From VRUE01 sp963697695 (GTDB lineage Bacteria; Actinomycetota; Thermoleophilia; Solirubrobacterales; 70-9): DNA of 64,000 nt. The notes beneath the pieces were generated by a model. It had not been told where the DNA came from. It saw only the letters and a list, made by a program, of their open reading frames with translations, and did not search any database. The translations under genes were made by a program, and so were the position numbers. Shown here piece by piece: positions 1-8,573 of this stretch. The stretch spans positions 1,116,001 through 1,180,000 of the forward strand of contig OY969094.1 of the NCBI GenBank assembly GCA_963697695.1, written 5' to 3'. Position 1 is the first letter of the stretch; each line of letters opens with the position of its first letter.

Positions 1-204
1 AGCCCGCTCGCGGTCCCCGACCCGGCGGGCGACGAACCGCTGCACGTCCTCGACGTGCTCACGGTAGAAGACCTCGAACAGCTCGGGATCGGTCCCGATC
101 CAGCGCAGCTGCTCAGCGCCGACGACGCCCCCGCGGGCGGCCGCCACGCGCAGGCTGTGACTGAGCGCACTCGGTGCCGCTGGCAACGCTTCCTCTATCT
201 CCAT
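1..204 (-). CDS. ECF sigma factor, N-terminal part (runs off the window)
   Basis: The first 68 codons of a gene on the minus strand, starting at the ATG at 204 and cut by the left edge. Residues about 40-62 (FEVFYREHVEDVQRFVARRV) resemble the beginning of sigma-70 region 2, where an ECF factor first contacts core polymerase. A 38-residue leader precedes it, and no strong Shine-Dalgarno sequence is seen. Only the amino end is visible, so subgroup and partner anti-sigma factor cannot be judged. It is divergent from nothing nearby; the next gene downstream of its promoter region lies on the same strand. Confidence 0.7.
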   Translation of the reverse strand, partial: MEIEEALPAAPSALSHSLRVAAARGGVVGAEQLRWIGTDPELFEVFYREHVEDVQRFVARRVGDRERA

Positions 205-252
205 GTCCGTTATTGGTCGCAGGAGAGGAAAGCGTTACCGGACTCCCGAGAC

Positions 253-843
253 CTAGCGCCGGATCTCGTAGCGCAGTTCCACCATGCCGTTCTTGAAGGT
301 GCGCGTCCCGGTCAGCTGCATTGAGCCGCTCGGAAGCCGACGCTCGAAGAGCCGCTTGCCGGCGCCCAGCACGACGGGGACCACGGTCACGTGCACCTCG
401 TCAAGGCGACCCTCCTCTGCGAACTGTGAAGCGATGCCTCCGCCGCCGACCACCCAGAGCACGCCGTCGCCGGCAGCGGCCGCCATCTCGTCGTAGAGCT
501 CGCCTACCGACGCGTCCACGATTCGTACGTCCACCCCCTCGCCTTCGGGCAGGCGCAGCTCACGGGAACTCAGCACCCAGCATGGCTTACCGCGGTATGG
601 CCACTGACCTCGACCCGCGACGTCGAGGTGGTCGAGGATCCACTCGTAGGTGGTGGAGCCCGCGACCAGCGCCCGAACGCCCTCGTAGAAGTCCTCGTAC
701 GCGCCGCCTTCGCTCATCGGATCGGGCTCAGCCGCTTCGTGCTCGAAGGTGCCCCGGTAGCCAAGCAGCCAATCGAGGCTGTCGTCGGACTCTGCGATAT
801 AGCCGTCCAGCGAGCTGGCGCAGTAGTACGCCGTCGTGGCCAC
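253..843 (-). CDS. RibD C-terminal/DHFR-fold family reductase-like protein
   Basis: A 196-residue cytoplasmic protein of the dihydrofolate-reductase-like superfamily (RibD C-terminal domain). The N-terminal strand with SSLDGYIA, the central ALVAGSTTYEWI helix, the glycine-rich VVGGGGIASQF nucleotide-binding turn and the late VVPVVLGAGKRLF segment are the family landmarks. Members usually bind NADPH, but most stand-alone versions have no proven substrate and this one should not be called a true dihydrofolate reductase. It is followed 25 bp away by an HxlR regulator on the same strand and is one of three such proteins within 7 kb. Confidence 0.85.
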   Translation of the reverse strand: MATTAYYCASSLDGYIAESDDSLDWLLGYRGTFEHEAAEPDPMSEGGAYEDFYEGVRALVAGSTTYEWILDHLDVAGRGQWPYRGKPCWVLSSRELRLPEGEGVDVRIVDASVGELYDEMAAAAGDGVLWVVGGGGIASQFAEEGRLDEVHVTVVPVVLGAGKRLFERRLPSGSMQLTGTRTFKNGMVELRYEIRR

Positions 844-868
844 AGCGCGAGACTACAGCCGAGCTGGC

Positions 869-1363
869 TCAGCTGGCCTTCGCCAGCTCCGCCTCGTAGG
901 CGGTATGCAGGCGGTCGAACACCGACTCCGAGCCCTCCGGGCGGGGGATGCCGAGGTGCTGTTCGCGCAGCTCGGCCATGAATTCTTCCCACAGCTGCGG
1001 CCCGCCCTCCTCCAGCAGCTCGGCGCGGATCGAGAGCTCGCGGCTGGCGGGGAGGTGCCGGCGGCCCCAGGCGCCGAGCTGGGCGATCACCGGCACGAGC
1101 TGAATCGCCGGCTCGGTGAGGCTGTAGATCACCTTCTGCTTGTGGGAGGGGTCGGGGGCGCGCGAGACCAGGCCCTGCTCGGTCAGCCGGCGCAGGCGGT
1201 CGGCGAGGATGTTCGAAGCGATCCCCTCCTCCGAGCCGGCAAGCAGCTCGCCGAAATGGTGGCGGTTGCCGAACATCATGTCGCGGATCACGAGCAGCGA
1301 CCAGCGGTCGCCGATCACCTCGATCGAGAGGTTGATCGGGCACCCGGATCTGCCGTCACTCAA
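869..1363 (-). CDS. HxlR family winged-helix transcriptional regulator
   Basis: A 164-residue DNA-binding protein. It opens with the HxlR signature: a single Cys near the N-terminus (SGCPIN), then IGDRWSLLVIRDMMFG and the winged helix ending in LTEQGLVSRAPDPSHKQKVIYSLTEPA. The Cys suggests redox or electrophile sensing, as in HypR/YodB relatives (inference). The start is TTG at 1363, supported by AGAAGGA just upstream; no in-frame ATG fits. It is divergent from the reductase-like gene at 1466, with two matching palindromes in the shared promoter region, so it probably represses itself and that neighbour. Confidence 0.9.
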   Translation of the reverse strand: MSDGRSGCPINLSIEVIGDRWSLLVIRDMMFGNRHHFGELLAGSEEGIASNILADRLRRLTEQGLVSRAPDPSHKQKVIYSLTEPAIQLVPVIAQLGAWGRRHLPASRELSIRAELLEEGGPQLWEEFMAELREQHLGIPRPEGSESVFDRLHTAYEAELAKAS

Positions 1364-1379
1364 CTTTTCATCCTTCTAC

Positions 1380-1434
1380 TTGCATTCTGCAATTGGTTGA
1401 TGATAGCGTGCGACACACCACTTGCAGTTTGCAA
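1380..1434. promoter_or_regulatory. Two 13-bp palindromes, probable HxlR operators
   Basis: TTGCATTCTGCAA at 1380-1392 and TTGCAGTTTGCAA at 1422-1434 share the form TTGCA-N3-TGCAA. Their centres are 42 bp apart, about four helical turns, in the 102-bp gap between the divergent HxlR gene and the reductase-like gene. The position, symmetry and phasing suit a dimeric repressor binding twice on one DNA face. The assignment to HxlR is inferred from proximity. Confidence 0.7.
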
Positions 1435-1465
1435 TCAGTAGCGCTATGAACGAGGAGGAAACGAA

Positions 1466-2053
1466 ATGCCAGAGGTCACCGCAAACATGATGATCACGCT
1501 CGACGGCTACGCGGCCGGCGAGGGACAGAGCCTGGAGCGTCCGTTCGGCGACATCGACACCGACCGCCTGGAGGCCTGGCGCGACCACGCAGAGGAAAAC
1601 GCCGAGGAGCTCGCGGCGATCACCACCGCCGGCGCCTACATCATGGGGCGCAACATGTTCGGACCCGACCGCGGCGAGTGGGATCTCGACTGGAGCGGCT
1701 GGTGGGGGCCCAACCCGCCCTACCACGCGCCGACCTTCGTCCTCGCCCACCGCCCGCGCCCGAGCGTCGAGATGGAGGGCGGCACCGTCTTTCACTTCGT
1801 CACCGACGGGATCGAGGCGGCGCTCGAGCGAGCTCGGGAGGCCGCGGGCGAAAAGAGCGTCTCGATTGCCGGCGGCCCCGGCACCCTCAACCAGTACCTC
1901 GCCGCCGGCCTCGTCGACGAGCTGCGGCTGCACGTGGCGCCGTTCGTCGCCGGCGGTGGAGAGCGCCTCTTCGACGGCGCCGCGGGTCTCGAGCTGAGGC
2001 CGGTCTCGAGCCGCACCACACCGCACGTCACCCACCTCGTTTACCGGCGATGA
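1466..2053 (+). CDS. RibD C-terminal/DHFR-fold family reductase-like protein
   Basis: A 195-residue protein with the same fold as the gene at 253-843: NMMITLDGYAAGEGQS at the start, AYIMGRNMFGP in the middle, SIAGGPGTLNQYLAAGLVDEL as the cofactor loop and VAPFVAGGGERLFDGA late. GAGGAGG lies eight bases before the ATG. It is divergent from the HxlR gene and shares its operator region, so it is the likely regulated target, perhaps an NAD(P)H-dependent detoxifying reductase (inference). The exact substrate is unknown. Confidence 0.85.
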   Translation: MPEVTANMMITLDGYAAGEGQSLERPFGDIDTDRLEAWRDHAEENAEELAAITTAGAYIMGRNMFGPDRGEWDLDWSGWWGPNPPYHAPTFVLAHRPRPSVEMEGGTVFHFVTDGIEAALERAREAAGEKSVSIAGGPGTLNQYLAAGLVDELRLHVAPFVAGGGERLFDGAAGLELRPVSSRTTPHVTHLVYRR

Positions 2054-2164
2054 GCGAGGGTGTGATTCACCCAGCTCATCGCCGGCGTTCCGGTCTCCGA
2101 CCTCGAGGCCGAAACGCGACCTGCCCCAGCAGAGACCGATCTCGAGCCCCATCCCGCACGGTGC

Positions 2165-2659
2165 TCATGCCCTCTCGCCGGCGAGGAGCGTGTCGATTTG
2201 GCCAAGGGCTTCGACCATGCCCTGCTCCATCCCCATCTCGATCACCTGTTCCATCCCCTCGCGGCTGCCGAACTTGGACTCGATCGACATCGTCGTGGCG
2301 CCATCGGCCTCGGCGATCGTCACCGTCGCGGTCGTCGTCGGCATCTCCTCGTTCGGATTTCCCTCGTCGTCGGCGAAACCGTCTTTGAAGCACAGCCGCT
2401 TTGGCGGCTCGGCCTCCTCGATCCGCCACCAGCCGTGGAACTTCTGCCCCTCCGGACTGGTCATGAAGTAAGCGGCGCGGCCGCCGGGAGAGAGGTCGTG
2501 GTCGACGAAGGTCGCCGGGTAGGACGGCGGGCCCCACCAGCGCTCCAGTTGCCGCGGGTCCGACCACATCTCCCAGATTCGCTCGGCGCCGGCGTCGAAC
2601 TCGGCGGTGATTGTCATCGTCAGGGCGTCGAGGTCCTTGTTCACGTCGGTGACGGGCAT
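2165..2659 (-). CDS. AHSA1/SRPBCC-domain protein
   Basis: A 164-residue hydrophobic-ligand-binding (START/SRPBCC-like) protein of the activator-of-Hsp90 homologue type. It shows the opening ITAEFDAGAERIWEMWSD, the conserved LERWWGPPSYP segment and GWWRIEEAEPPKRLCF. No enzymatic residue is evident; family members bind small lipophilic ligands. It is the second gene of a two-gene unit: its ATG overlaps the stop of the ArsR gene (TGATG), so translation is coupled and expression is set by the ArsR promoter. Confidence 0.9.
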   Translation of the reverse strand: MPVTDVNKDLDALTMTITAEFDAGAERIWEMWSDPRQLERWWGPPSYPATFVDHDLSPGGRAAYFMTSPEGQKFHGWWRIEEAEPPKRLCFKDGFADDEGNPNEEMPTTTATVTIAEADGATTMSIESKFGSREGMEQVIEMGMEQGMVEALGQIDTLLAGERA

Positions 2660-3015
2660 CAGCTATCTCCTTTGTCTTCGTCGAGGATGCGGTCGATTCG
2701 CTCGATCCGTCCGCGCCACTCGGACTCGAGCCGGTCGAGTGCCGCGTGAGCGCATTTGAGGGCGTCGGTCTCGGCGCGCACGATCGCCTCGCGCCCAACC
2801 CGGTGCTTGCTCACCAGTTCGGCCCGCTCCAACACGGCGACATGCTTCTGCACCGCCGCCAGGCTGATCGGATACTCGCGTGCCAGGGCCGAAACCGAGA
2901 GCCGGCCCCCATGGGCACGGCGGAAGATGTCACGCCGGGTCGGGTCGGCCAGCGCTCCGAACAGCAGGTCGGCGGGCTTCTCAGCATCGCGGCTCTCTTC
3001 CTTACTTACAACCAT
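2659..3015 (-). CDS. ArsR family regulator paired with AHSA1 gene
   Basis: A 118-residue winged-helix protein, with LFGALADPTRRDIFRRA followed by the HTH LSVSALAREYPISLAAVQKHVAVLERAELV and the wing SKHRVGREAIVRAE. No metal-binding CxC motif is present, so it is unlikely to be a metal sensor. The ATG at 3015 is chosen; a GTG 18 bases upstream (3033) is in frame. The ATG lies inside a perfect palindrome, so binding would directly block initiation or a leaderless start. ArsR-AHSA1 pairs are common and normally self-repressed. Confidence 0.88.
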   Translation of the reverse strand: MVVSKEESRDAEKPADLLFGALADPTRRDIFRRAHGGRLSVSALAREYPISLAAVQKHVAVLERAELVSKHRVGREAIVRAETDALKCAHAALDRLESEWRGRIERIDRILDEDKGDS

Positions 3016-3022
3016 TTGGTTG
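3009..3022. promoter_or_regulatory. Palindromic operator over the ArsR start codon
   Basis: CAACCATTTGGTTG is a perfect 14-bp palindrome (CAACCA-TT-TGGTTG) that contains the proposed ArsR ATG on the minus strand. The flanks extend it imperfectly. It is the only strong symmetry upstream of the ArsR-AHSA1 pair and is a likely autoregulatory site. Confidence 0.65.
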
Positions 3023-3136
3023 CAGGTTAGCACGGGCCAAAGACCATTTGACCTTTTTCTGTGTCCTCAGAAAGACAAGCCCCGCATTGACGCATCAGGT
3101 CGGCGAGCCCAGCCAGGGGCACCCTAGAATCGCGCT

Positions 3137-3538
3137 GTGCCGTTCACCCACAGGAACCTCAAGGAGGATCTGGAGGACATCGGGTCCAAGTTCGACGGCG
3201 CGCCAGACTTGGAGTTCCGTCTGGCGACCGGGGCGCTCGAGCTCGAGAGATCCGGCCTGGGCTACCAGCACGTCCCGCCCGGCTATCGCTTTCCGTACGG
3301 CCACACGCACGAGAAGCAGGAGGAGGTGTACGTGGTCCTGCGCGGGAGCGGGCGGATGAAGCTCGACGACGAGATCGTCGAGCTCAAGGAATGGGACGCG
3401 GTGCGCGTCCCGCCCGGTACGTGGCGAGGCTACGAGGCCGGGCCGGAGGGCCTTGGGATCCTCGTCATCGGCGCGCCCAATCTCGGCAAGGCTCCGCGCG
3501 AAGACGTCGAAGGCGAGCGCGACTGGTGGACTGACTAA
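3137..3538 (+). CDS. Cupin domain protein
   Basis: A 133-residue single-domain cupin. Motif 1 is visible as PYGHTHEKQEEVYVVLRGSG (His, His and Glu metal ligands), and motif 2 as WDAVRVPPGTWRGYEAGPEG, although the usual motif-2 His is replaced (GTWRGYEA). This may alter metal binding. The start is GTG at 3137. Such proteins range from isomerases to sugar- or auxin-binding proteins, so no substrate is assigned. A 12-bp perfect hairpin lies 119 bp downstream. Confidence 0.8.
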   Translation: MPFTHRNLKEDLEDIGSKFDGAPDLEFRLATGALELERSGLGYQHVPPGYRFPYGHTHEKQEEVYVVLRGSGRMKLDDEIVELKEWDAVRVPPGTWRGYEAGPEGLGILVIGAPNLGKAPREDVEGERDWWTD

Positions 3539-3656
3539 CGCCAGGTAGGGGACCGGAGACACCGGCCCAAGGCCTGGATCGACCTTCACACCATCGCGTG
3601 GATGGCGGATCTAACTCCAGCAGTAAGAAAGCGGCACAAAGGTGGACCCGGTTCGC

Positions 3657-3687
3657 AGTGAAGCGACTCGCCTTTAGTCGCTTCACT
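3657..3687 (+). terminator. Perfect 12-bp hairpin between cupin and protease genes
   Basis: AGTGAAGCGACT (3657-3668) and AGTCGCTTCACT (3676-3687) form an uninterrupted stem with a 7-base loop. There is no T-run. It could terminate the cupin transcript or lie in the protease leader, whose start is 45 bp further on. Confidence 0.45.
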
Positions 3688-3731
3688 GTAGCCCTTGATT
3701 GCTACGCTGTAGCGGCACTATCGGGAGGGAT

Positions 3732-6413
3732 ATGAGTCGACGGTCTGCAGTACTCGCGCTGGGCATCGGAATGCTCCTGCTCCCGGCAGGTGGCGCGTCG
3801 GCGGCGGGCTTGCAGCCATCGGTCTCTCCCGACCGGGTGATCGTCGAGTGGGCCGCGGGTGCCGGCCCAGCGGAGCGCCGCGCGGCTCGCGCGGAAGCCG
3901 ATGTCGAGTTTGCCCGCGATCTCGGTAGTCGCCGCTTCCAGCTGGTCGAGACGGAGCCGGGGCAGACGCCGCGGGAAGCGATCGACGAACTGGCAGCTGA
4001 CCCGGCTGTGGTCCACGCGGAGCGCGATGGCTACCTGCACCTGGACTCGGTGCCCAACGATCCTCTCTTCGGTGAGCTTTGGGGGCTGCAGAACACCGGC
4101 CTGGGAATCGCCGGCTTCTCGGGCGCCGTGGCAGGAGCCGACATCGGCGCGATCAGCGCCTGGGATCGGACCGTCGGCACGCCGGACACCGTCGTCGCCG
4201 TCCTCGACAGTGGCTACCGCTTCGAACACCCGGACCTGGCCGGCGTCGCCTGGACCAACCCCGGCGAGATCCCAGGAAACGGTCTCGATGACGATGACAA
4301 CGGGGTAGCCGACGACGTCCACGGCGCCGATTTCGTCGGCGCCAATGCCAACGCACCCGCTGTGGACGGCGACCCCACCGACGACGACGTCGTCCACGGC
4401 GGCCACGGGGTCCACGTCGCGGGCACGATCGGCGCCCGGGGCAACAACGGCATCGGCATCACCGGTGTGGCCCAGGACGTCAGCCTCATGCCGTTGCGGG
4501 TCTGCTCCGCCCTCTCACAGGGAAACGACGGTTGTCTGGCCTCAGCGATCGTCGAGGCGATCAACTACGCCGGTGCCCACGGGGCCCGGGTGGCGAACAT
4601 CTCGCTCGGAGAAGGAGTCAACCAACTCGCGATTCGGGATGCCCTCGCCGCCAACCCGCAGACCCTCTTCGTGATCTCGGCCGGCAACGAGAGCGCCAAC
4701 AATGGGACCTCGCCTAAGTATCCCTGCGTCTACAACCCGCTCGCGGAAGGGAAAAGCGCCGTCGACAACGTGATCTGCGTGGCCGCCACCGACCAGGCTG
4801 ACCAGCTCGCCGCCTTCTCGAACTGGGGCACGACCACCGTCGACCTCGGCGCGCCGGGAACCGAGACGCTCAGCACCCACCCGAGCACGCATTTCTTCCA
4901 GGAGGACTTCGAGGTCGACGACTTCGCCACCAAATGGATTGCCGGTCCCGGGGGCGGCTTTGCCCGCACCAACGAGGCGCCGCTCACGTCCTATGGCATC
5001 ACCGACACGCCTGGCGCCCCGCCGCTCACTGGATCGATCAAGGAGTCGACGTCGGTTCCCGTCACGATTCCACCCGGTTACAAAGAATGCGTCGTGGGAG
5101 TCACCCGCAGGGTGTCCGGCAACCGTGTCGCCTGGCTCGACGTCCTGCTCGACGGAGAACTCGTGTTTGGCTTCGCCAACAACACCTCCGTCCGGACATA
5201 CCAACGCCTCTCCAGCGAACTGATCGCAGGCGGTGAAGTGTCCATCCACCTTGAATACAACGCCACCAACGTTCTCAACCCCGCTGCAGGTGTTTGGTTC
5301 GACGACATCGATCTGTTCTGCATTGCGGAGGTGGGGGATCCAGGTGGATACGTCTTTATGCAAGGCACCTCGATGGCGGCCCCGCATGTGACCGGCGCCG
5401 CCGCCCTGCTCTTCTCCCTGAAGCCGACCGCGAGCGTGACCGAAGTGCGACAGGGGCTGCTCGGGAGCGTCGACCCCGTCTCCTCTCTGGCCGGGAAAAC
5501 GACCTCCGGCGGTCGCCTCGACGCCGCTGCCGCACTCGACCTCTTCGACACGGTTCCGCCGCCGATGCCGACCCTGAGCTCCACCAATCCAGCCTCGCCG
5601 GCCAAAAACAACCAGCCGCGACTGATCGGCTCGGCCCAACGGGGGACCAGCATCGACGTGTACGCCAACGCGACCTGCTCCGGCTCTCCTGTCGCCAGCG
5701 GCACCGCCACCCAACTCGCGGGGACGGGCATAGCGGTCACAGTGGGGGCCGCGACCGTCACCGAGTTCTCCGCGAGGGCAACCGACCTGGCGCCGCTCGA
5801 CTCCACCTGCTCCGCGCCGATCTCCTACACGGAGAACAGTGACATCGTGCCGCCGGCGCCTCCGCAGCTCACCGGCACCGACCCGGTCTCACCGGCCTCG
5901 AGCGGTACCCCGCGGATCCTCGGCGCAGCCGAGGCGGAATCGGCGGTGAGGATCCACGCGGGCCCGGCCTGCGCGGGCTCGCCGGTCATCACCGGAAGCG
6001 CAGCCGAGCTCGGCTCGCTCGGCATCCCCGTTCAAGTTGCCGAGGGCGTCACCGCTGTCTTCTCGGCAACCGCCACCGACTCGAGCGACAACACCTCGGC
6101 CTGCTCCACGCCGATCTCATACGAGCGCTTGAAAGCGACGATCCCGGGCGGAGGGGGCGGAGAGAAACCGCCACCGCCTCCCCCACCACCCCCCGCATGC
6201 GTCGTCCCGAAGCTGGCCGGCAAGACGCTGGCGCAGGCGAAAGCCGCGCTGACGGCAGCCGGCTGCAAGCTCGGCGCAGTGCGGAAGCCACGCCCCAAAG
6301 GCAAACTGCGGCGCCTCGTCGTCAGGTTCTCGACCCCCGCGGCAGGTGCAAGCCCCGCTGACGGCAAGGTCGACCTCACGCTCCGGAAGAAACCGAGGAA
6401 AGCTCACCGCTGA
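3732..6413 (+). CDS. Secreted subtilisin-like (S8) serine protease with Ig-like repeats and PASTA end
   Basis: An 893-residue exported protease. Residues 1-24 form a signal peptide ending GGASA, and an inhibitor-like propeptide follows. The S8 triad is Asp159 (VVAVLDSG), His225 (GHGVHVAGT) and Ser547 (GTSMAAPH). The ~180 residues before the Ser include a non-catalytic beta-rich insertion. After the protease domain come two Ig-like repeats, each with a TCSGSPV- or ACAGSPV-type centre, a polyproline linker, and a single PASTA-like domain (VPKLAGKTLAQAKAALTAAG) with a basic tail that could bind peptidoglycan. The ATG at 3732 is preferred over upstream codons because GGGAGG precedes it and the signal peptide begins there. 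Confidence 0.92.
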   Translation: MSRRSAVLALGIGMLLLPAGGASAAGLQPSVSPDRVIVEWAAGAGPAERRAARAEADVEFARDLGSRRFQLVETEPGQTPREAIDELAADPAVVHAERDGYLHLDSVPNDPLFGELWGLQNTGLGIAGFSGAVAGADIGAISAWDRTVGTPDTVVAVLDSGYRFEHPDLAGVAWTNPGEIPGNGLDDDDNGVADDVHGADFVGANANAPAVDGDPTDDDVVHGGHGVHVAGTIGARGNNGIGITGVAQDVSLMPLRVCSALSQGNDGCLASAIVEAINYAGAHGARVANISLGEGVNQLAIRDALAANPQTLFVISAGNESANNGTSPKYPCVYNPLAEGKSAVDNVICVAATDQADQLAAFSNWGTTTVDLGAPGTETLSTHPSTHFFQEDFEVDDFATKWIAGPGGGFARTNEAPLTSYGITDTPGAPPLTGSIKESTSVPVTIPPGYKECVVGVTRRVSGNRVAWLDVLLDGELVFGFANNTSVRTYQRLSSELIAGGEVSIHLEYNATNVLNPAAGVWFDDIDLFCIAEVGDPGGYVFMQGTSMAAPHVTGAAALLFSLKPTASVTEVRQGLLGSVDPVSSLAGKTTSGGRLDAAAALDLFDTVPPPMPTLSSTNPASPAKNNQPRLIGSAQRGTSIDVYANATCSGSPVASGTATQLAGTGIAVTVGAATVTEFSARATDLAPLDSTCSAPISYTENSDIVPPAPPQLTGTDPVSPASSGTPRILGAAEAESAVRIHAGPACAGSPVITGSAAELGSLGIPVQVAEGVTAVFSATATDSSDNTSACSTPISYERLKATIPGGGGGEKPPPPPPPPPACVVPKLAGKTLAQAKAALTAAGCKLGAVRKPRPKGKLRRLVVRFSTPAAGASPADGKVDLTLRKKPRKAHR

Positions 6414-6419
6414 CGGTGG

Positions 6420-6959
6420 CTAGCCGCGCCGGCGGTAGTGCAAGTACACGGTCGCACCGAACGTGCGGGTCTCGACCAGCTCGAGGTCGATGTGCACGTC
6501 CGGCGGGAAGTACGGCGTGCCGCCACCGACCGCGATCGGGATGACGAACAGCTCGAACTCGTCGATCAGCCCGCGCCGCATGCATTCCGCCGCCAGGCCG
6601 GCGCCGCCGACCGCGATCCTCCGGTCCCCGAGCGCGGCGATCTCCTCCTCGAGCGTTCCCGTGGCCAGGCGGTTGCTGCCCTCGACGCTCGTCAGCGTGG
6701 TCGAGAACACGATCTTCTCGAGCGGGCGCCAGATCTCTGCGAACTCCGCCATCGCGGGATCGTCGAACTCCTCGGTGTCCCACACGAGCATCGTCTCGTA
6801 GAGGCGCCGGCCGAGCAGTTGGGCGTCGATCGCGGCGACCCGTTCGTTGTGGAACCGGTGCAGCTCCTGGCTGGGCACCGCCCAGTCGAAGCTTCCGTCG
6901 GGTCCGGCGATGTAGCCGTCGGCCGACAAGCTCATGGAATAGAAGATCACGAAAGACAT
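6420..6959 (-). CDS. RibD C-terminal/DHFR-fold family reductase-like protein
   Basis: A 179-residue protein with the family pattern IFYSMSLSADGYIAGPDGSFDW, AQLLGRRLYETML, IAVGGAGLAAECMRRGLIDEF and VIPIAVGGGTPYF. The GGAGLA loop is the predicted NADPH site. Reading could extend upstream, but the ATG at 6959 begins exactly where family similarity begins. It is convergent with the protease gene (6 bp between stops) and divergent from glyA. It is the third member of this family in the window and is not closely similar to the other two. Confidence 0.85.
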   Translation of the reverse strand: MSFVIFYSMSLSADGYIAGPDGSFDWAVPSQELHRFHNERVAAIDAQLLGRRLYETMLVWDTEEFDDPAMAEFAEIWRPLEKIVFSTTLTSVEGSNRLATGTLEEEIAALGDRRIAVGGAGLAAECMRRGLIDEFELFVIPIAVGGGTPYFPPDVHIDLELVETRTFGATVYLHYRRRG

Positions 6960-7077
6960 AGTGAACCGCGTCGAGCCGACGGCCTTCTCGGCGGGCTTCC
7001 TCTCGTCGCTGGAAACGAGCGCTGAGGGGATCGGCGTGATGCTCGAGAACCCCAGGGCGCTGAGTAGGATGAGCTCC

Positions 7078-8514
7078 ATGTCGCCTGACACCACCAGTGA
7101 CACATCGCTGGCCAGCAAGGCCTTTGAGGCCGCACTCGAGGTGGTCGCCGGCGTGGCGCCGGAGGTGTCTACCGCGATCCGCAGCGAACTCGAGGACCAG
7201 CGACACGCGCTGAAGCTGATCGCGAGCGAGAACTACAGCTCGCCGGCCGTCCAGCTGGCAATGGGTCAGTGGATGACGGACAAGTACGCCGAGGGCGCCA
7301 CGGGCAAGCGCTGGTACGCAGGCTGCGAGAACGTCGACACGGTCGAGGGGGCCGCAGCGTCGCTGGCTCAGGAGCTGTTCGGGGCGGACCACGCATACGT
7401 GCAGCCGCACAGCGGCGCCGACGCCAACCTCGTCGCCTTCTCGGCGATCCTCGCCGAGCGCGTCGAGAAGCCGTTCCTCGAGGAGCAGGGGGTGCGGGAC
7501 ACGCGGCTCCTGTCGGCGGAGCAGTGGGAGGCGCTGCGCCAGCGTCTCGTCAACCAGCGCATGCTCGCGATGGAGTTGACCTCCGGCGGCCACCTGACCC
7601 ATGGCATGCGGGCCAACCTGTCTGCCAAGCTCTTCGAGGTCGTCCCATACGGCGTGGATCCGGAGTCGGGCCTGCTCGACTACGACCGGGTGCGCGAGCT
7701 GGCGCTGGAAACCCGCCCGCTCTTCATCCTCGCGGGTCACAGCTCCTACCCGCGCAAGATCGACTTCCGCCGCTTTCGCGAGATTGCGGACGAGGTCGGC
7801 GCGGTGTTCATGGTCGACATGGCCCACTTCGCGGGTCTCGTGGCCGGCGGCGTCTTCCAAGACGAGTTCGACCCTGTTCCGTACGCCGACGTCGTCACGT
7901 CGACGACGCACAAGACGCTACGCGGCCCCCGGGGCGGTCTCGTGCTGTGCACCAGCGAGTTCGCGGACGCCGTCGATCGGGGGTGCCCGATGATCCTCGG
8001 TGGCCCGCTGGCCCACGTCATGGCGGCGAAGGCCGTGGCGTTCCACGAAGCGCTCGCCCCGTCGTTCCGCGACTACGCGGCGGCGATCGTCGCGAACGCG
8101 CGCGCATTGGCCGAGGCGCTCGTGGCCGGCGGCGAGGTGCTGCAGACCGGCGGGACCGACAACCATTTGCTGCTGGTGGACGTGCGCCCGCACGGCCTTA
8201 ACGGCCGCCAGGCAGAGGCGGCGCTGCGCCAGTGCGACATCGTGCTCAACCGAAACGTCTTGCCGTACGACCCGAACGGCCCCTGGTTCACAAGCGGCAT
8301 CCGGCTCGGAACCGCGGCTCTGACCACGCGCGGCCTCGGCGAGGAGGCGATGGGCCAGATCGCCGGGCTGATCACCGCCGTCCTGGAGGCGGTGGCGCCG
8401 ATCGAGGACGACCGGGGGAAGCCGGTGCTTCCGGACACGTTGGTCGACGAGGTGCGCGCCGCCGTCGAGGAGCTCACGGCGGCGTACCCGCTGTATCCCG
8501 ATCTCGTCGTCTGA
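7078..8514 (+). CDS. glyA: Serine hydroxymethyltransferase
   Basis: A 478-residue PLP enzyme converting serine and tetrahydrofolate to glycine and 5,10-methylene-THF, feeding one-carbon metabolism. Family blocks are LIASENYSS, HSGADAN, the MVDMAHFAGLVAGG stretch and the PLP lysine in VVTSTTHKTLRGPRGG. It is ~50 residues longer than the E. coli enzyme because of an insertion after EKPFLEEQG, a form known from other high-GC Gram-positives. The ATG at 7078 is chosen; 7069 is a near alternative. It is the last ordinary gene before the tRNA-anchored cassette array. Confidence 0.95.
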   Translation: MSPDTTSDTSLASKAFEAALEVVAGVAPEVSTAIRSELEDQRHALKLIASENYSSPAVQLAMGQWMTDKYAEGATGKRWYAGCENVDTVEGAAASLAQELFGADHAYVQPHSGADANLVAFSAILAERVEKPFLEEQGVRDTRLLSAEQWEALRQRLVNQRMLAMELTSGGHLTHGMRANLSAKLFEVVPYGVDPESGLLDYDRVRELALETRPLFILAGHSSYPRKIDFRRFREIADEVGAVFMVDMAHFAGLVAGGVFQDEFDPVPYADVVTSTTHKTLRGPRGGLVLCTSEFADAVDRGCPMILGGPLAHVMAAKAVAFHEALAPSFRDYAAAIVANARALAEALVAGGEVLQTGGTDNHLLLVDVRPHGLNGRQAEAALRQCDIVLNRNVLPYDPNGPWFTSGIRLGTAALTTRGLGEEAMGQIAGLITAVLEAVAPIEDDRGKPVLPDTLVDEVRAAVEELTAAYPLYPDLVV

Positions 8515-8573
8515 AACGGGTCCGTGCGGATCGAGACGGGGGCACAGCCGCCCAGGAGAGTCCTGGAAGGGCT

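Noticed and set aside
4542..5714. Minus-strand gene inside the subtilisin-like protease
   Set aside because: The plus strand carries the catalytic triad and signal peptide. The antisense frame has low-complexity composition only.
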